Assembly (NCBI RefSeq): GCF_003148825.1 | Contig: NZ_QGGZ01000001.1 | Span: 558,001-622,000, forward strand | DNA: 64,000 nt | Reading direction: 5' to 3' | Source of the DNA: Streptomyces sp. CG 926 | Lineage (GTDB): Bacteria > Actinomycetota > Actinomycetes > Streptomycetales > Streptomycetaceae | Shown: piece after piece, positions 51,312-60,321 of the stretch | Numbering within the stretch: position 1 is the first letter of the stretch | How the letters are laid out: each line of letters opens with the position of its first letter | Translations under genes and position numbers: made by a program | The notes under the pieces: model-generated | What the model saw: only the letters and a program-made list of their open reading frames with translations | The model's database searches: none | Told to the model about the DNA's origin: nothing

Positions 51312-51713
51312 TCACAGATCCTGCAAGCGGCTCGTGCGCGGCGCGGGGGGCGGGCTGCCGGTGTTGGGGGTCGACAGTTCGGCCGCCTCGCTGTCCACGT
51401 CCACGGACATCTGGATGCGCCTGAAGGCGGCCAGCATGTCGAGCTCCTGCTCGGTGAACCCGTCTCGGCTCATGCGAACGGCCGCTTCGATCAGCTTCAT
51501 GAGCTCACGAATGCGTACCGCTTCCTTGGCGGCTTCACGATGCCGCCGTCGGTAGGCCTTGGCCGCGGGCCCCTGCCAGCGCGCTTCGATCGTGTCGACA
51601 ACCGTGTCCATACGCTTGACCTGCCGGTCCAGGTAGCGCTGCATTTCGTCGAGGTCGTCGGCCAGCTTGGTCAAGTGCGCGCTGTCGACTTGCAAGTTGG
51701 GATCTGTCGCCAC
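51312..51713 (-). CDS. WXG100-family protein, type VII secretion partner (1)
   Basis: The protein has 133 aa. The W-x-G turn is WQG in VVDTIEARWQGPAAKAYRRR between two long helices. A C-terminal extension of about 40 residues is Pro/Ser/Thr-rich (LSTPNTGSPPPAPRTS), longer than the classical 100 residues. It is the first gene of the toxin operon, and the palindrome at 51748-51763 lies 34-50 bp upstream of its ATG. Confidence 0.8.
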   Translation of the reverse strand: MATDPNLQVDSAHLTKLADDLDEMQRYLDRQVKRMDTVVDTIEARWQGPAAKAYRRRHREAAKEAVRIRELMKLIEAAVRMSRDGFTEQELDMLAAFRRIQMSVDVDSEAAELSTPNTGSPPPAPRTSRLQDL

Positions 51714-51747
51714 CTGTTCGCCCCCGTACCCGTACCCCGATGACCGC

Positions 51748-51763
51748 TCAACTGCTCAGTTGA
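51748..51763. promoter_or_regulatory. Palindrome upstream of the type VII toxin operon (operator candidate)
   Basis: TCAACTGCTCAGTTGA is a perfect 7-bp inverted repeat with a 2-bp centre, in an unusually AT-rich part of the 180-bp gap before the WXG100 gene. Further CAAC/GTTC half-sites follow at about 51778-51796. It is placed where a repressor or activator would act on the minus-strand promoter. Confidence 0.5.
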
Positions 51764-51892
51764 TCACTTGCTTTGCTCAACAAAACGTTCAACTCGTGCA
51801 CTCTAGCCAGCGGGAAAACATAGGCAGCGCCGCCCGTACCTCCCCCGCTTCCTCCGCCCGGCCACGCCGCGAGGACGGTGTCGAGTGACCGA

Positions 51893-54800
51893 TCAGCGAC
51901 GGGGAGGGGGCTCCTGGGCTTCGGCGGCCGTGATCCGTTCGGAAACCTCCGTGTAGCGGGACCGTCTGTCGGGACGGACGTGGCCGGCAGCATGCCTGAG
52001 GGCAGGGATCGCCTGCTTGCCGATGTCGATGAGCCCCTTGGCGGCAGTCCTACGGACGACGGGATGGGGGTGTTCCAGCATTCCGGTCAGAGCGGGTATC
52101 GCGGGTGCCCACTTCGCGTGGCTGAGGATCCGGATCGCCGTACGCACCAGATCCGGCTGCGGGTCGTCCAGCAGGATCGAGGTGTGGTGCAGGTAGGTCT
52201 GCCGGTCCAGCATGGCCCGTGAGGTCCGGTGGGCGTGCAGGCGGACCTTGGGTTTGGGGTGATGCAGCAACTCGCCGATCAGGTCCCGCAGACGGGGGTC
52301 CCGATCCGGCTGCGGACCGCTGTGTCCCTCCGCCAGTCGCGCGAGAGCGTGGCGTACCTGGATCAGGTCGCCGGTACGGGCCTGTTTCAACAGCTCCTGC
52401 CGAGACAGGGGTTGTGCCGCACCCGGCAACGCGGCCGGGGTACGGAGCTCCGGCAGGGCGGCGTCCAGCGGTACATCGTCCGGGTGGCGCAGCGGGCCTT
52501 CCACGAGGAGCAGCCCGTCCGCGAGGTCGTCGCGTCCTTCGGCGCGCAGCCGCCGGCAGGTCTGCGTCAGCGCAGGGGTGCGCAGCACGGAACGCCCGCG
52601 GAGCAGGGCGAGGAAACCCCAGGCGCCGGCGTCGAGCCGGCCACCGAGGCGCTCCGCCAGCGCGTCGGCGGGGACCCGGAGCAGCGCCCGCCCAGCCGCG
52701 GAGCTGCCGGGCGGCGGGTCGTGCTCCCACCATTCCAGCAGGAGCGGGACCAACGGTTCCAGGTCCCACGGGTCGAGCTGGGCCGCCACGAGCCCGACCC
52801 TGTCGTGCAGGATGCCGTCCGCGCGCAGCTCCGCCTCCCCGAGGGTGTTCAGTGTGCGGGCCAGGTCGACACCGACGGGTACGTCGATCCGGCCCTGCAG
52901 GAAGGCCCGGAGCACGGGAAGCCGGGCCTCGGGCTCGGGCCACTCCAGGAGTGCCAGTGCCGCGGTGTGTCGGTGATCCGGAGCGGAGGACCGAAGCATG
53001 GCCAGCAGGCGCTCCCGCAGTGCCGTCGAACGGGGCTGGTCGAGATCGTCGATGTGCACGGTCCGCGGCCGCGGCGCCTGCGCGTGGGTGGTCTCGGTGA
53101 TGGTCCAGAGGGGTGCGTCGAGCGGCTGGAGGTCCGCCATCCAGTCGATGAGGGCGGCACGGACGTCGGGGCCGGCAGAGGCGTAGACATCGATCAGTGC
53201 GCCCAGGCGGTCCCGGGAGCCCGGGACGCCGTCGTGCTGCCTGCGGAGACGGCGTACTTGTTCCACGGCGCTCGGCGCGCGCACCGCGATGTCCAACGCG
53301 GTGCGCCATGCCTCGACCGGCCTGGTGGCCGAAGGTGACTGTGGGGCGGCGAACGCGTCCCGCAGCACAGCGGCCTCCGCCTGCCAGGGGTTGGCGCCGA
53401 GCCGGGCCGAAGCAAGCGCCTGCTCGAGGTCGGCGCGGACGAGCACGGCGCCGAGGCCGCGGAGCAGCGTCAGTACGGACCGGCTCCCGGGCGCGGCGGG
53501 CAGCGCGCGTACGGCGTCGGTGACAGTCGGCTTCTCGACCGCCGGCAGGGTCGGCACGACGGCTTCGAGGACCGCGACGAGGTCGTCCCGGTCTTCCGCC
53601 GCGGCTTCGGCGAGCCCGTCGAGCAGGACTCCGGTGGATCGGGCGAAGGCCGTCAGTTCCCCGGCCGTCCACGGTGCGGGGCAGAGCCGGAGGGCGAGCC
53701 CCAGTACGCGACCTCGGACAGCGGGTTCGGAGCCGGCCAGGCGGAGCCAATCCGCCAGCATGGGCCGCAGCGAACGCAGTTGAGCGGGGGTCGGCTGCTC
53801 CGCGCTCGTGGCGAGGCGCAGCGCGACCGACGGATCCCAGCCCTCGGCCGTCAGTGCCCTGACGTCGCGATCCGCTCCGGTGTCCGTCTCCGCCCGCCGC
53901 GCGGCGGGCGGGGTGATCCCGCGCTCGGCCAGGGCCGCCGACAGCTCCTCGACCGTTCCGGAGGCGAGGCCGATCCGGCCGGTGGCCACCAGGGCGAGCA
54001 GGGTGGGCGCGACCCGTGACGCCTGGGCGTCCAGTGCGAGGACCGCGCGCGCCGACAGCGTGCGGTCGAGGCCTTCCAGCAGCAGTTCGCGGGAGCGGCG
54101 GTCCTCGCTGTGTTCGGCGGCGGCGAGGACGGTCGCCAGGTACGCGTCGCCGAGGATGACGCGCAGCGCCTCGACGAGCGAACCGCGCAGGCCTGGATTG
54201 TCGTGACGCCCTAGCCCGAGCAGCAGTGCCGGTACCGCGGTGGACGTGCCCGCGCGGACCAGCACCCCGGCGGCGGTCTTCTTGACGTTCATGTTCGGAT
54301 GGCTGAGGCATGTGGCGACCGCGCCGGAGGCCCAGCGGGCCCGCGCGTGACCGAGGGCGAGCAGCGCCTGCCTGACGGTCTGGATGTCCTGGGCCGCCGT
54401 CAGCGCGATCAAGGTCGCCGACAATGCCTGCGCGTCGTCCCCCGTGGCGTCGCGGGCGAGCAACGCGATCACATGTTTGCGCACGTGCGGGCCGCGGTTC
54501 CGCAGCAGACGGTGCGCTCGCGCACGGGTGCGCGCGTAGGGGACCCGGCGCAGGAGTTCGAGCAGGATCGCCTGCTCGGCGTTCGACAGACCGGGCCGGT
54601 CCAGCAGATCCAGACCCATGGTCGCGACGAGTGCGTCTCCGGCCTCGCGCGCGGTCGCCGCGTCGAGCAGGCAGGAAGGCCTGATCCGCCCCCGCCCGTG
54701 GAGACGGTGGCCCAGGCCGTGTACGGCATCCAGGACCTCCTGGGGTACCACGGGCTCCCCGCCCGGTCGGCCGCCTTCGAGTCTCGGGGCGGCTCCGCCC

Positions 54801-56512
54801 CGTTCCCAGGAGGCCGCCAGTTCGGCCACGATGCGCAGGAGCAGGTCCGCGATGGCCGGCAGCGTGCCGGCGGCGCCGTAGCCGGCCAATCTGCGCAGTG
54901 CCGCCACCGGTTCCTCCTGGTCCGGACGGGAAGTCAGGAGAGCCAGTTCCTGCTCGTCCGGGCCACCGAGATCTGTCGCGATGCGCGTCGGCAGATCGGC
55001 GGGATCGAGACGGACGAGGACGGCACGTCGCTGTGACGGATCGTGCGTCAGATGCCACAGGAGCTCGAGGGCGCGGTGGCGGACCGCGCGCAGATGCGGC
55101 GCGATCGTGCCCGTGCCCTCCGCCGTGGCGAGGCCGAGCCCTTCCCGCAACGCTGTCACCGTGCGGTGCCCGCCGATGGCCTCCAGAGCGTCGAGGGCCG
55201 CTGCGGGAGCGGACGGCAGGAGAGCGATCACGGCGTCTTCGGCATCCGCGTGGCGCAATGCGCGGATCGCTTCGAGAAACGGCCCCGGCGCGGGCGCGGA
55301 GGGAAGAACCCGTGTGATCGCTTCCCCGATCGGCAGCTCCCCCGCCCCTTGTCCGGCCAGGGCGACCAGCAGCGCGAGCCGCCGCGGCCAGCTCGGATCG
55401 TCGGCGGCCACGTCGACCAGCACGCGGAACATCACCTGTCGGCAGGTGAACAGGATCGTCGCGACCTCGTGGGCCGGAATCGAGTGATCGGCCAGCGCCA
55501 GACCGATGATGGTCGGGACGTGTGGATCGTCCGGGAAGTGCCCGCGCCGGTGGAGTCCGCGCAGGCAGGTCACCGCCGGCCCGCCGAACAGCAAGGGGTC
55601 CCGCGCGGCCACGGCCGACAGTGCGCCGATGTCACCCCGGTCCGCCAGGTCACCGAGCAGTTGCATTGCGCGCCGACGTAGACCGGGCGGCAGGTCCGCA
55701 TCGTCGATGACCTGCCGCAGCAGGCCACGGTGCCCGTGGTGGGAGGCGGCCGTGATCGCGGCATCGGCCACCTCGGGCCTCGCGATCACCGCATCGGCGG
55801 TGAGGAAGGGGAACAGGCATCGCGGCGGGAGGGGATCCAACGCCGCCCATGGCCGGCCGAGTTCGCCGAGTACGGCGGCGACGACGTCTGCGCTGTCGAC
55901 ACCGAGCAGGCTGATCAGATACTCGCGAACCAGCGCGGGAGCGAGCAGGCCGGCCTGCAGCCCCTGTTGGGCCAGCTGCAGCGCCGCGGCCTGCAGCACC
56001 GGGTCACCGCTGCCCACCAGCTCCTCCACCAGTTGCTCGGGCCGGTGGGCGTGGTCGAGGGTCAGTTCGCGCACGGCCTGGTACAGCGGTTCGCCCGGGG
56101 GTTCTGTCCGGATCACCGTCGGCTCGTTGAGGAGCTCGGCTCGCAGCCAGGCGATCCGTACCCGTTCCGGCAGCTCAGCCGTACGCCACGAAGGCCGGCG
56201 CAGGCCCTTGACGTACGGCCCCAGTCGTTCGTGGAGCCGCGCCAAGGCGAGGTCCGCCTCCGGCGGTCCCGCCGGCGATACCGGCAGCAGCCGGGCGAGC
56301 TCGGCCGGCTCCGGCTCGTCGCCCGTCCGCCCCGAGGTGACGCGCTCGGTCAGCAGGACCAACCCCAGATGCCGCACGCGGGGATCGTCGTGCCGGACGA
56401 GGCTTTCGAAGACGGTCGGCGGGCAGAGCCTCGCGTCGAGATGGCTGGCCAGCCGGCCTACGTCGGCTCGACGCAAGGCATCACGGAACGTCTTGTCTGC
56501 CTGGGTCGTCAT
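51893..56512 (-). CDS. Large HEAT-repeat protein (1539 aa)
   Basis: The protein is soluble and almost entirely helical. Recurrent HEAT/PBS-type units are evident, for example VFESLVRHDDPRVRHLGLVL near the N-terminus, TIRQ-like VRQALLALGHARARWASG in the middle, and HPKPKVRLHAHRTSRAM, PDLVRTAIRILSHAKWAPAI and HPHPVVRRTAAKGLIDIGKQ at the C-terminus. No catalytic domain, signal peptide or membrane helix was seen. Such solenoids act as protein-binding scaffolds. The partner is unknown. ATG 56512 is the start used. It is transcribed alone, with 180 bp to the toxin operon promoter. Confidence 0.8.
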   Translation of the reverse strand: MTTQADKTFRDALRRADVGRLASHLDARLCPPTVFESLVRHDDPRVRHLGLVLLTERVTSGRTGDEPEPAELARLLPVSPAGPPEADLALARLHERLGPYVKGLRRPSWRTAELPERVRIAWLRAELLNEPTVIRTEPPGEPLYQAVRELTLDHAHRPEQLVEELVGSGDPVLQAAALQLAQQGLQAGLLAPALVREYLISLLGVDSADVVAAVLGELGRPWAALDPLPPRCLFPFLTADAVIARPEVADAAITAASHHGHRGLLRQVIDDADLPPGLRRRAMQLLGDLADRGDIGALSAVAARDPLLFGGPAVTCLRGLHRRGHFPDDPHVPTIIGLALADHSIPAHEVATILFTCRQVMFRVLVDVAADDPSWPRRLALLVALAGQGAGELPIGEAITRVLPSAPAPGPFLEAIRALRHADAEDAVIALLPSAPAAALDALEAIGGHRTVTALREGLGLATAEGTGTIAPHLRAVRHRALELLWHLTHDPSQRRAVLVRLDPADLPTRIATDLGGPDEQELALLTSRPDQEEPVAALRRLAGYGAAGTLPAIADLLLRIVAELAASWERGGAAPRLEGGRPGGEPVVPQEVLDAVHGLGHRLHGRGRIRPSCLLDAATAREAGDALVATMGLDLLDRPGLSNAEQAILLELLRRVPYARTRARAHRLLRNRGPHVRKHVIALLARDATGDDAQALSATLIALTAAQDIQTVRQALLALGHARARWASGAVATCLSHPNMNVKKTAAGVLVRAGTSTAVPALLLGLGRHDNPGLRGSLVEALRVILGDAYLATVLAAAEHSEDRRSRELLLEGLDRTLSARAVLALDAQASRVAPTLLALVATGRIGLASGTVEELSAALAERGITPPAARRAETDTGADRDVRALTAEGWDPSVALRLATSAEQPTPAQLRSLRPMLADWLRLAGSEPAVRGRVLGLALRLCPAPWTAGELTAFARSTGVLLDGLAEAAAEDRDDLVAVLEAVVPTLPAVEKPTVTDAVRALPAAPGSRSVLTLLRGLGAVLVRADLEQALASARLGANPWQAEAAVLRDAFAAPQSPSATRPVEAWRTALDIAVRAPSAVEQVRRLRRQHDGVPGSRDRLGALIDVYASAGPDVRAALIDWMADLQPLDAPLWTITETTHAQAPRPRTVHIDDLDQPRSTALRERLLAMLRSSAPDHRHTAALALLEWPEPEARLPVLRAFLQGRIDVPVGVDLARTLNTLGEAELRADGILHDRVGLVAAQLDPWDLEPLVPLLLEWWEHDPPPGSSAAGRALLRVPADALAERLGGRLDAGAWGFLALLRGRSVLRTPALTQTCRRLRAEGRDDLADGLLLVEGPLRHPDDVPLDAALPELRTPAALPGAAQPLSRQELLKQARTGDLIQVRHALARLAEGHSGPQPDRDPRLRDLIGELLHHPKPKVRLHAHRTSRAMLDRQTYLHHTSILLDDPQPDLVRTAIRILSHAKWAPAIPALTGMLEHPHPVVRRTAAKGLIDIGKQAIPALRHAAGHVRPDRRSRYTEVSERITAAEAQEPPPRR

Positions 56513-57040
56513 CGTCGGATGCTAACGGGGACACTCCCCGCTCCACGAGCGGATTCACCTGGGGTGTCTCCCACCCCGTCGATGCTCGCGGGGAGGTTTG
56601 TTCGTGGGTACGGCAGCGACGACGACCGACCGCTGCCGCTTCGACGAAGGGGTCCGCTCGGCCGCCGGAACGGCGCCGGAGAACCTTCGACCGTCCCTCG
56701 GTCCAGGTGCCACGGCAGCCGATGACCACCACGGGTGGGCCTCCGCCGCAGCGTCGAAGCGGTGCGCGAGACCTCCCCGCACACGCAGGAGATCCGGCAC
56801 GAGCGGGCCGACCGGCAGCGGGAAGCCGCCGCGTCGGGCATCGACCCTCGGCGACGGGTGTGAGGTCGACAGGACGGCCTGGCCGCCCGGACCGGGACGA
56901 TCAACGCGCCCACCGTCGTACGGGGACCACGGTCGCGGGCCGGGTGGACGCGATGCCCGCTCCAGGGCCCTCCCTGAGCGAAGAGGACAAATGGCCGTTC
57001 GGGTTGAATCGGTGCCGGCGTCCGGCTGATCATTGCCCGC
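56513..57040. other. Divergent intergenic region, no convincing gene
   Basis: These 528 bp separate the HEAT-repeat gene and the exonuclease fusion and must hold both promoters. One short plus frame, GTG 56735 to TGA 56863 (42 codons, containing SVEAVRETSPHTQEIRHERA), has plausible codon usage and composition. It has no ribosome site or family and is not called a gene. No terminator or repeat was seen. Confidence 0.4.
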
Positions 57041-58873
57041 ATGACTACCGTATCCGCGGCGCTCGACGTCTCACGCCTGCCCGACTACGCGCACAACTGG
57101 GCCCTGGTGGATGTCGAGACGTCCGGACTGGTCGCCCGGCGCGACCGGATCCTCTCGATCGCGGTACTGACCTTCGGGCAGGACGGTGCGCCGACCGGGG
57201 ACTTCACCACCCTGGTGAACCCCGGCTGCGATCCCGGCCCCGTGCACGTCCACGGGCTCACCGCGGAGCGGCTGCGGGGCGCTCCCACCTTCGACCAGGT
57301 CGCGGGGCGGATCGGCGCGCTCCTGGAGGACCGGGTGCTGGTGGCCCACAACGCACAGTTCGACTACGACTTCCTGGCCCACGAGTTCGCCCGCGCCGGG
57401 CTCCACCTGCCCGTCGCCCGGCGCCTGTGCACCCTGGCCTTGAACCGCCGGGTGGAGCCGCCCACCGCCGACCTCCGGCTGGCCTCCCTGGCCGCGCACT
57501 ACGGCGTACCCCAGACCAAGGCCCACGACGCCCTCGACGACACCCGTGTCCTCGCGGGGATCTTCCGCGCCTCGCTCGCCGAAGCCGTACGGCTGGACCT
57601 CCCGCTCCCCTTGGTGTCCTGCCCGCCCCGGCAGGACCCGCGGTTCGCACCGAAACTCCCGAAGGCCCCGTGCGCCTACCGGAACCCGGGCCCGCTGAAG
57701 CCCGGCGAACCGCTCGTCCAAGGGATGAAGATCGCCGTGACGGGCGAGACGGAGATCGCCCGGATCGAACTGGTCGCCCGGTCGGTCGCGAGCGGCCTGA
57801 ACGTGATGACCTCGGTCAGCCGTCACACCAGCGTCCTCGTCACCAACGACGCGGACGCGCTCTCGGCGAAGGCCCGACGGGCGGTCACCGAAGGGGTCAC
57901 CGTCCTCGACGAGCACGCCTTCCTCACGCTGCTGGCGGACGTGCGTCCCGGAACGCCCCACGAGAAGCAGGCTCCGCCGCAGGCGCCCGTCGCCGCCGGC
58001 CGGCCTCCCGTCGCCGCCACGCAGCCTCCGGTCGCGGTACCCCGGCAGGCCGAGACCAGGCCCGCCGCGAAGCCGTTCGGGCGGCGCAGGGTCCTGGTGC
58101 TGGGCGGTACCCACGAGGAGGCGGCCGCCTCCCGAGCCCGTGTCGTGGAGATGGGCGGGGCCGCCGCGATCAACCTCTCGGCGAGCGTCACCGACATCGT
58201 GCTCCTGCCCGGCGGCGAGGGCGATCGCCGCATGGAGCGGATCACCTCCTTGGGGCTACCGGTCCACGACCCCGCATGGCTCGGCGCGCCGGCCGCCGAG
58301 TCGGTCGGCGACCGGATCGGCGACCGGCTCGGCGGCGGTGCGTCGACCGAGGTCCTCCCCCGCGGCGGCGTCCTCGATCTCCCTGTGCTCGCCACGGCCG
58401 GCCGCTGGTACGTCGGTGCCTCCTGGGCACGGCGGACGGACTGCGAGATCGATGTGGTCGCCTTCGTCCTCGACGAGGACGAGCAGGTCTCCTGCGACGA
58501 GGACTTCGTCTTCTACGGCGCGCCCGAAAGCCCGGACGGAGCCGTCCGGCTCCTGTGCGACGGCCCGACCGAGCAGACCATCACCCTCGATCTCGCCTCG
58601 CTTCCCCCCGCCGCCCACCGGATCGCCATCGCCGCCGCCATCGACGGCAGCGCCACGTTCGGAGACGTCGGAGCCCTCCAGATCAGCGTCACGCCGGGGA
58701 GCGACGCGCAGGCGACCGCGCAGGCCACCCTCGACGGCACCACCAGCGAACGGACCCTCCTCCTCGCCGAGATCTACCGTCGGGGCCCCCTGTGGCGCTT
58801 CCGCGCCGTCGGGCAGGGCTACGACCACGGTCTCGAGGCACTCGTGCGCGGGTACGGCATCGAGGTCGCCTAG
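57041..58873 (+). CDS. Exonuclease (DnaQ/DEDDh) - BRCT - TerD fusion protein
   Basis: The protein has 610 aa. Residues 20-190 are a DEDDh 3'-5' exonuclease: WALVDVETSG (D-x-E), VLVAHNAQFDYDFLAHEF (second D) and TKAHDALDDTRVLAGIF (H and final D). Residues about 225-315 look like a BRCT domain (GMKIAVTGETEIARIELVAR, SVLVTNDADALSAKARRAV), and a second nucleotide-binding-like VLVLGGTHEEA segment follows a Pro/Ala linker. The last 180 residues are TerD-like (DCEIDVVAFVLDEDEQVSCD, FVFYGAPESPDGAV). It suggests a DNA repair role tied to tellurite/stress-type TerD signalling; the exact role is unknown. Confidence 0.85.
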   Translation: MTTVSAALDVSRLPDYAHNWALVDVETSGLVARRDRILSIAVLTFGQDGAPTGDFTTLVNPGCDPGPVHVHGLTAERLRGAPTFDQVAGRIGALLEDRVLVAHNAQFDYDFLAHEFARAGLHLPVARRLCTLALNRRVEPPTADLRLASLAAHYGVPQTKAHDALDDTRVLAGIFRASLAEAVRLDLPLPLVSCPPRQDPRFAPKLPKAPCAYRNPGPLKPGEPLVQGMKIAVTGETEIARIELVARSVASGLNVMTSVSRHTSVLVTNDADALSAKARRAVTEGVTVLDEHAFLTLLADVRPGTPHEKQAPPQAPVAAGRPPVAATQPPVAVPRQAETRPAAKPFGRRRVLVLGGTHEEAAASRARVVEMGGAAAINLSASVTDIVLLPGGEGDRRMERITSLGLPVHDPAWLGAPAAESVGDRIGDRLGGGASTEVLPRGGVLDLPVLATAGRWYVGASWARRTDCEIDVVAFVLDEDEQVSCDEDFVFYGAPESPDGAVRLLCDGPTEQTITLDLASLPPAAHRIAIAAAIDGSATFGDVGALQISVTPGSDAQATAQATLDGTTSERTLLLAEIYRRGPLWRFRAVGQGYDHGLEALVRGYGIEVA

Positions 58874-58944
58874 GCCGGGGAGCGGCCGGCGACGCGATTG
58901 GCTCGAACTGCTCGGTGAGGCGGTGGGGAGGTGGGCGGGCGCCC

Positions 58945-60321
58945 TCAGCAGTGGGGGACCCAGGCGTGGGAGCGCGGGCGGGCGGTGCCGTTCAGGTTGG
59001 TCCTCGTCCGTACCTTCACGCAGCCCAGCAGCTCGTGTTGAGCGGCCTGGCCGAAGTAGACGACGTCGACCTTGGACGCCCCTTCGGTGAGGTCGAACCC
59101 GTTGTTGAAGACCGAGCGGGGCGCGGTGCGGGCCGTCCACGGGCAGGGGGCCGGGCCCTCGATCCAGTCGGCGCCGCCGTCGACCCAGGAGCACATCTCG
59201 CCGCGGCCGTCCTCCTCCGAGAAGAAGCAGACCGCTCCCCGCCAGCACCGGTCGTACCCGGAAGCCCCGGCCGTGTCCCCGAGGTGGAACAGGCCCGAGA
59301 CCCAGAGGGCGCCCAGCCCCGCGAGCGCCGCCGTGCCGGCCGCGATCAGCGTGCGGCGCCGCCGCGGTGGTGGGGGAACACCTGGGACCGGCGGGGCGGG
59401 CGACGGGGCTTCGGGGGTCTGCTGGGCTGCCGCCACCACCCGCTGGAGCAGCGAGGCGGCGGTGTGCGCGGCCCGGTCCTCGTGTCTTCGGGCCAGGCAG
59501 TCGCGGACGATCTCCCGCCAGGGCTCCGGCAGTTCCGGGGACAGGCGCAGCTCCTCCGCGCCCCTGGCGTAGCGCAGCGCGGCGTCCCGGCGGGCGGCCG
59601 GGGTCCCGCCGGGCAGCGGGAGCGCGCCGGTCAGGACGACGTGGGCCAGGACCCCGAAGGCCCAGATGTCGGCCGTCGGGCGGATCTTCGTACCGCGTTC
59701 GCCGACCTCCGACCAGAGCAGGTCGGGCGGGGTGTAGTCGGGGGTGGCGAAGGCCGGGGAGTAGGCGTGGGTGCCCTCCAGCTCGGCGGCCATGTTGAAG
59801 TCGCCCAGCCGCGCCGTGCCGTCGGCCATCAGCAGGACGTTGCCCGGCTTGAGGTCGCCGTGCACCCAGCCGGCCCTGTGCAGTTGGTCGAGCCCCTCGC
59901 AGACTTGGGCGAGCAGGGCGGGCCCGGTCCGCGGCACTCCGTCGGCCAGCAGGGTGTCCAGGGAGCCCGTCGCCTCCTCCAGTACGAGGACGGTGGCGCC
60001 GTCGAGTTCGGGACGGCCGGGGTCGTCGATGGTGAGCACCTCGTACAGCCGGATCAGCCGGGGTGTGCGCACCCGGCGCAGTACTTCGGTCTCGCGCTCG
60101 GCGAGCTCGCTCAGGTGCCGTAGCTGGCGCGGGGTACGGGTACCGGTCGGCAGGACCTTGAGCGCGGCCCGGCCGGGCAGCCCCGGCTCGGGTACGGCTC
60201 GCGCGGCCGCGTACACGCTGCCGAAGGCGCCGGCCCCCAGCAGGTGTCCGACCACCCAGGGGCCGACCCGGTAGCCGGCCGGGACGGTGAGTGCGCCGGG
60301 GTGCCCGGCTCTCCCGGTCAG
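58945..60321 (-). CDS. Ser/Thr kinase-like membrane protein with C-terminal I36 inhibitor domain
   Basis: The protein has about 458 aa. The kinase-like domain has GAGAFGSVY, AALKVLPTG and WVHGDLKPGNVLL, but DFN replaces DFG in ARLGDFNMAAELEG and HGD replaces HRD. A Pro-rich linker and one membrane helix (TLIAAGTAALAGLGALWVSG) precede an outside domain with Cys pairs like peptidase-inhibitor I36 proteins (CWRGAVCFFSEEDGRGEMCS). The start is uncertain: the only start-like codon near the domain is CTG 60321, in a 4-bp CTGA overlap with the upstream stop; a GTG at 60498 would overlap that gene deeply. It may sense envelope stress with its FHA-like neighbour. Confidence 0.7.
   Translation of the reverse strand: MTGRAGHPGALTVPAGYRVGPWVVGHLLGAGAFGSVYAAARAVPEPGLPGRAALKVLPTGTRTPRQLRHLSELAERETEVLRRVRTPRLIRLYEVLTIDDPGRPELDGATVLVLEEATGSLDTLLADGVPRTGPALLAQVCEGLDQLHRAGWVHGDLKPGNVLLMADGTARLGDFNMAAELEGTHAYSPAFATPDYTPPDLLWSEVGERGTKIRPTADIWAFGVLAHVVLTGALPLPGGTPAARRDAALRYARGAEELRLSPELPEPWREIVRDCLARRHEDRAAHTAASLLQRVVAAAQQTPEAPSPAPPVPGVPPPPRRRRTLIAAGTAALAGLGALWVSGLFHLGDTAGASGYDRCWRGAVCFFSEEDGRGEMCSWVDGGADWIEGPAPCPWTARTAPRSVFNNGFDLTEGASKVDVVYFGQAAQHELLGCVKVRTRTNLNGTARPRSHAWVPHC

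Noticed and set aside
56707..60123. Long plus-strand open frame across the exonuclease fusion and the kinase
   Set aside because: It is Arg/Pro/Gly-rich, changes gene partners midway and is contradicted by clear domains in the other frames.
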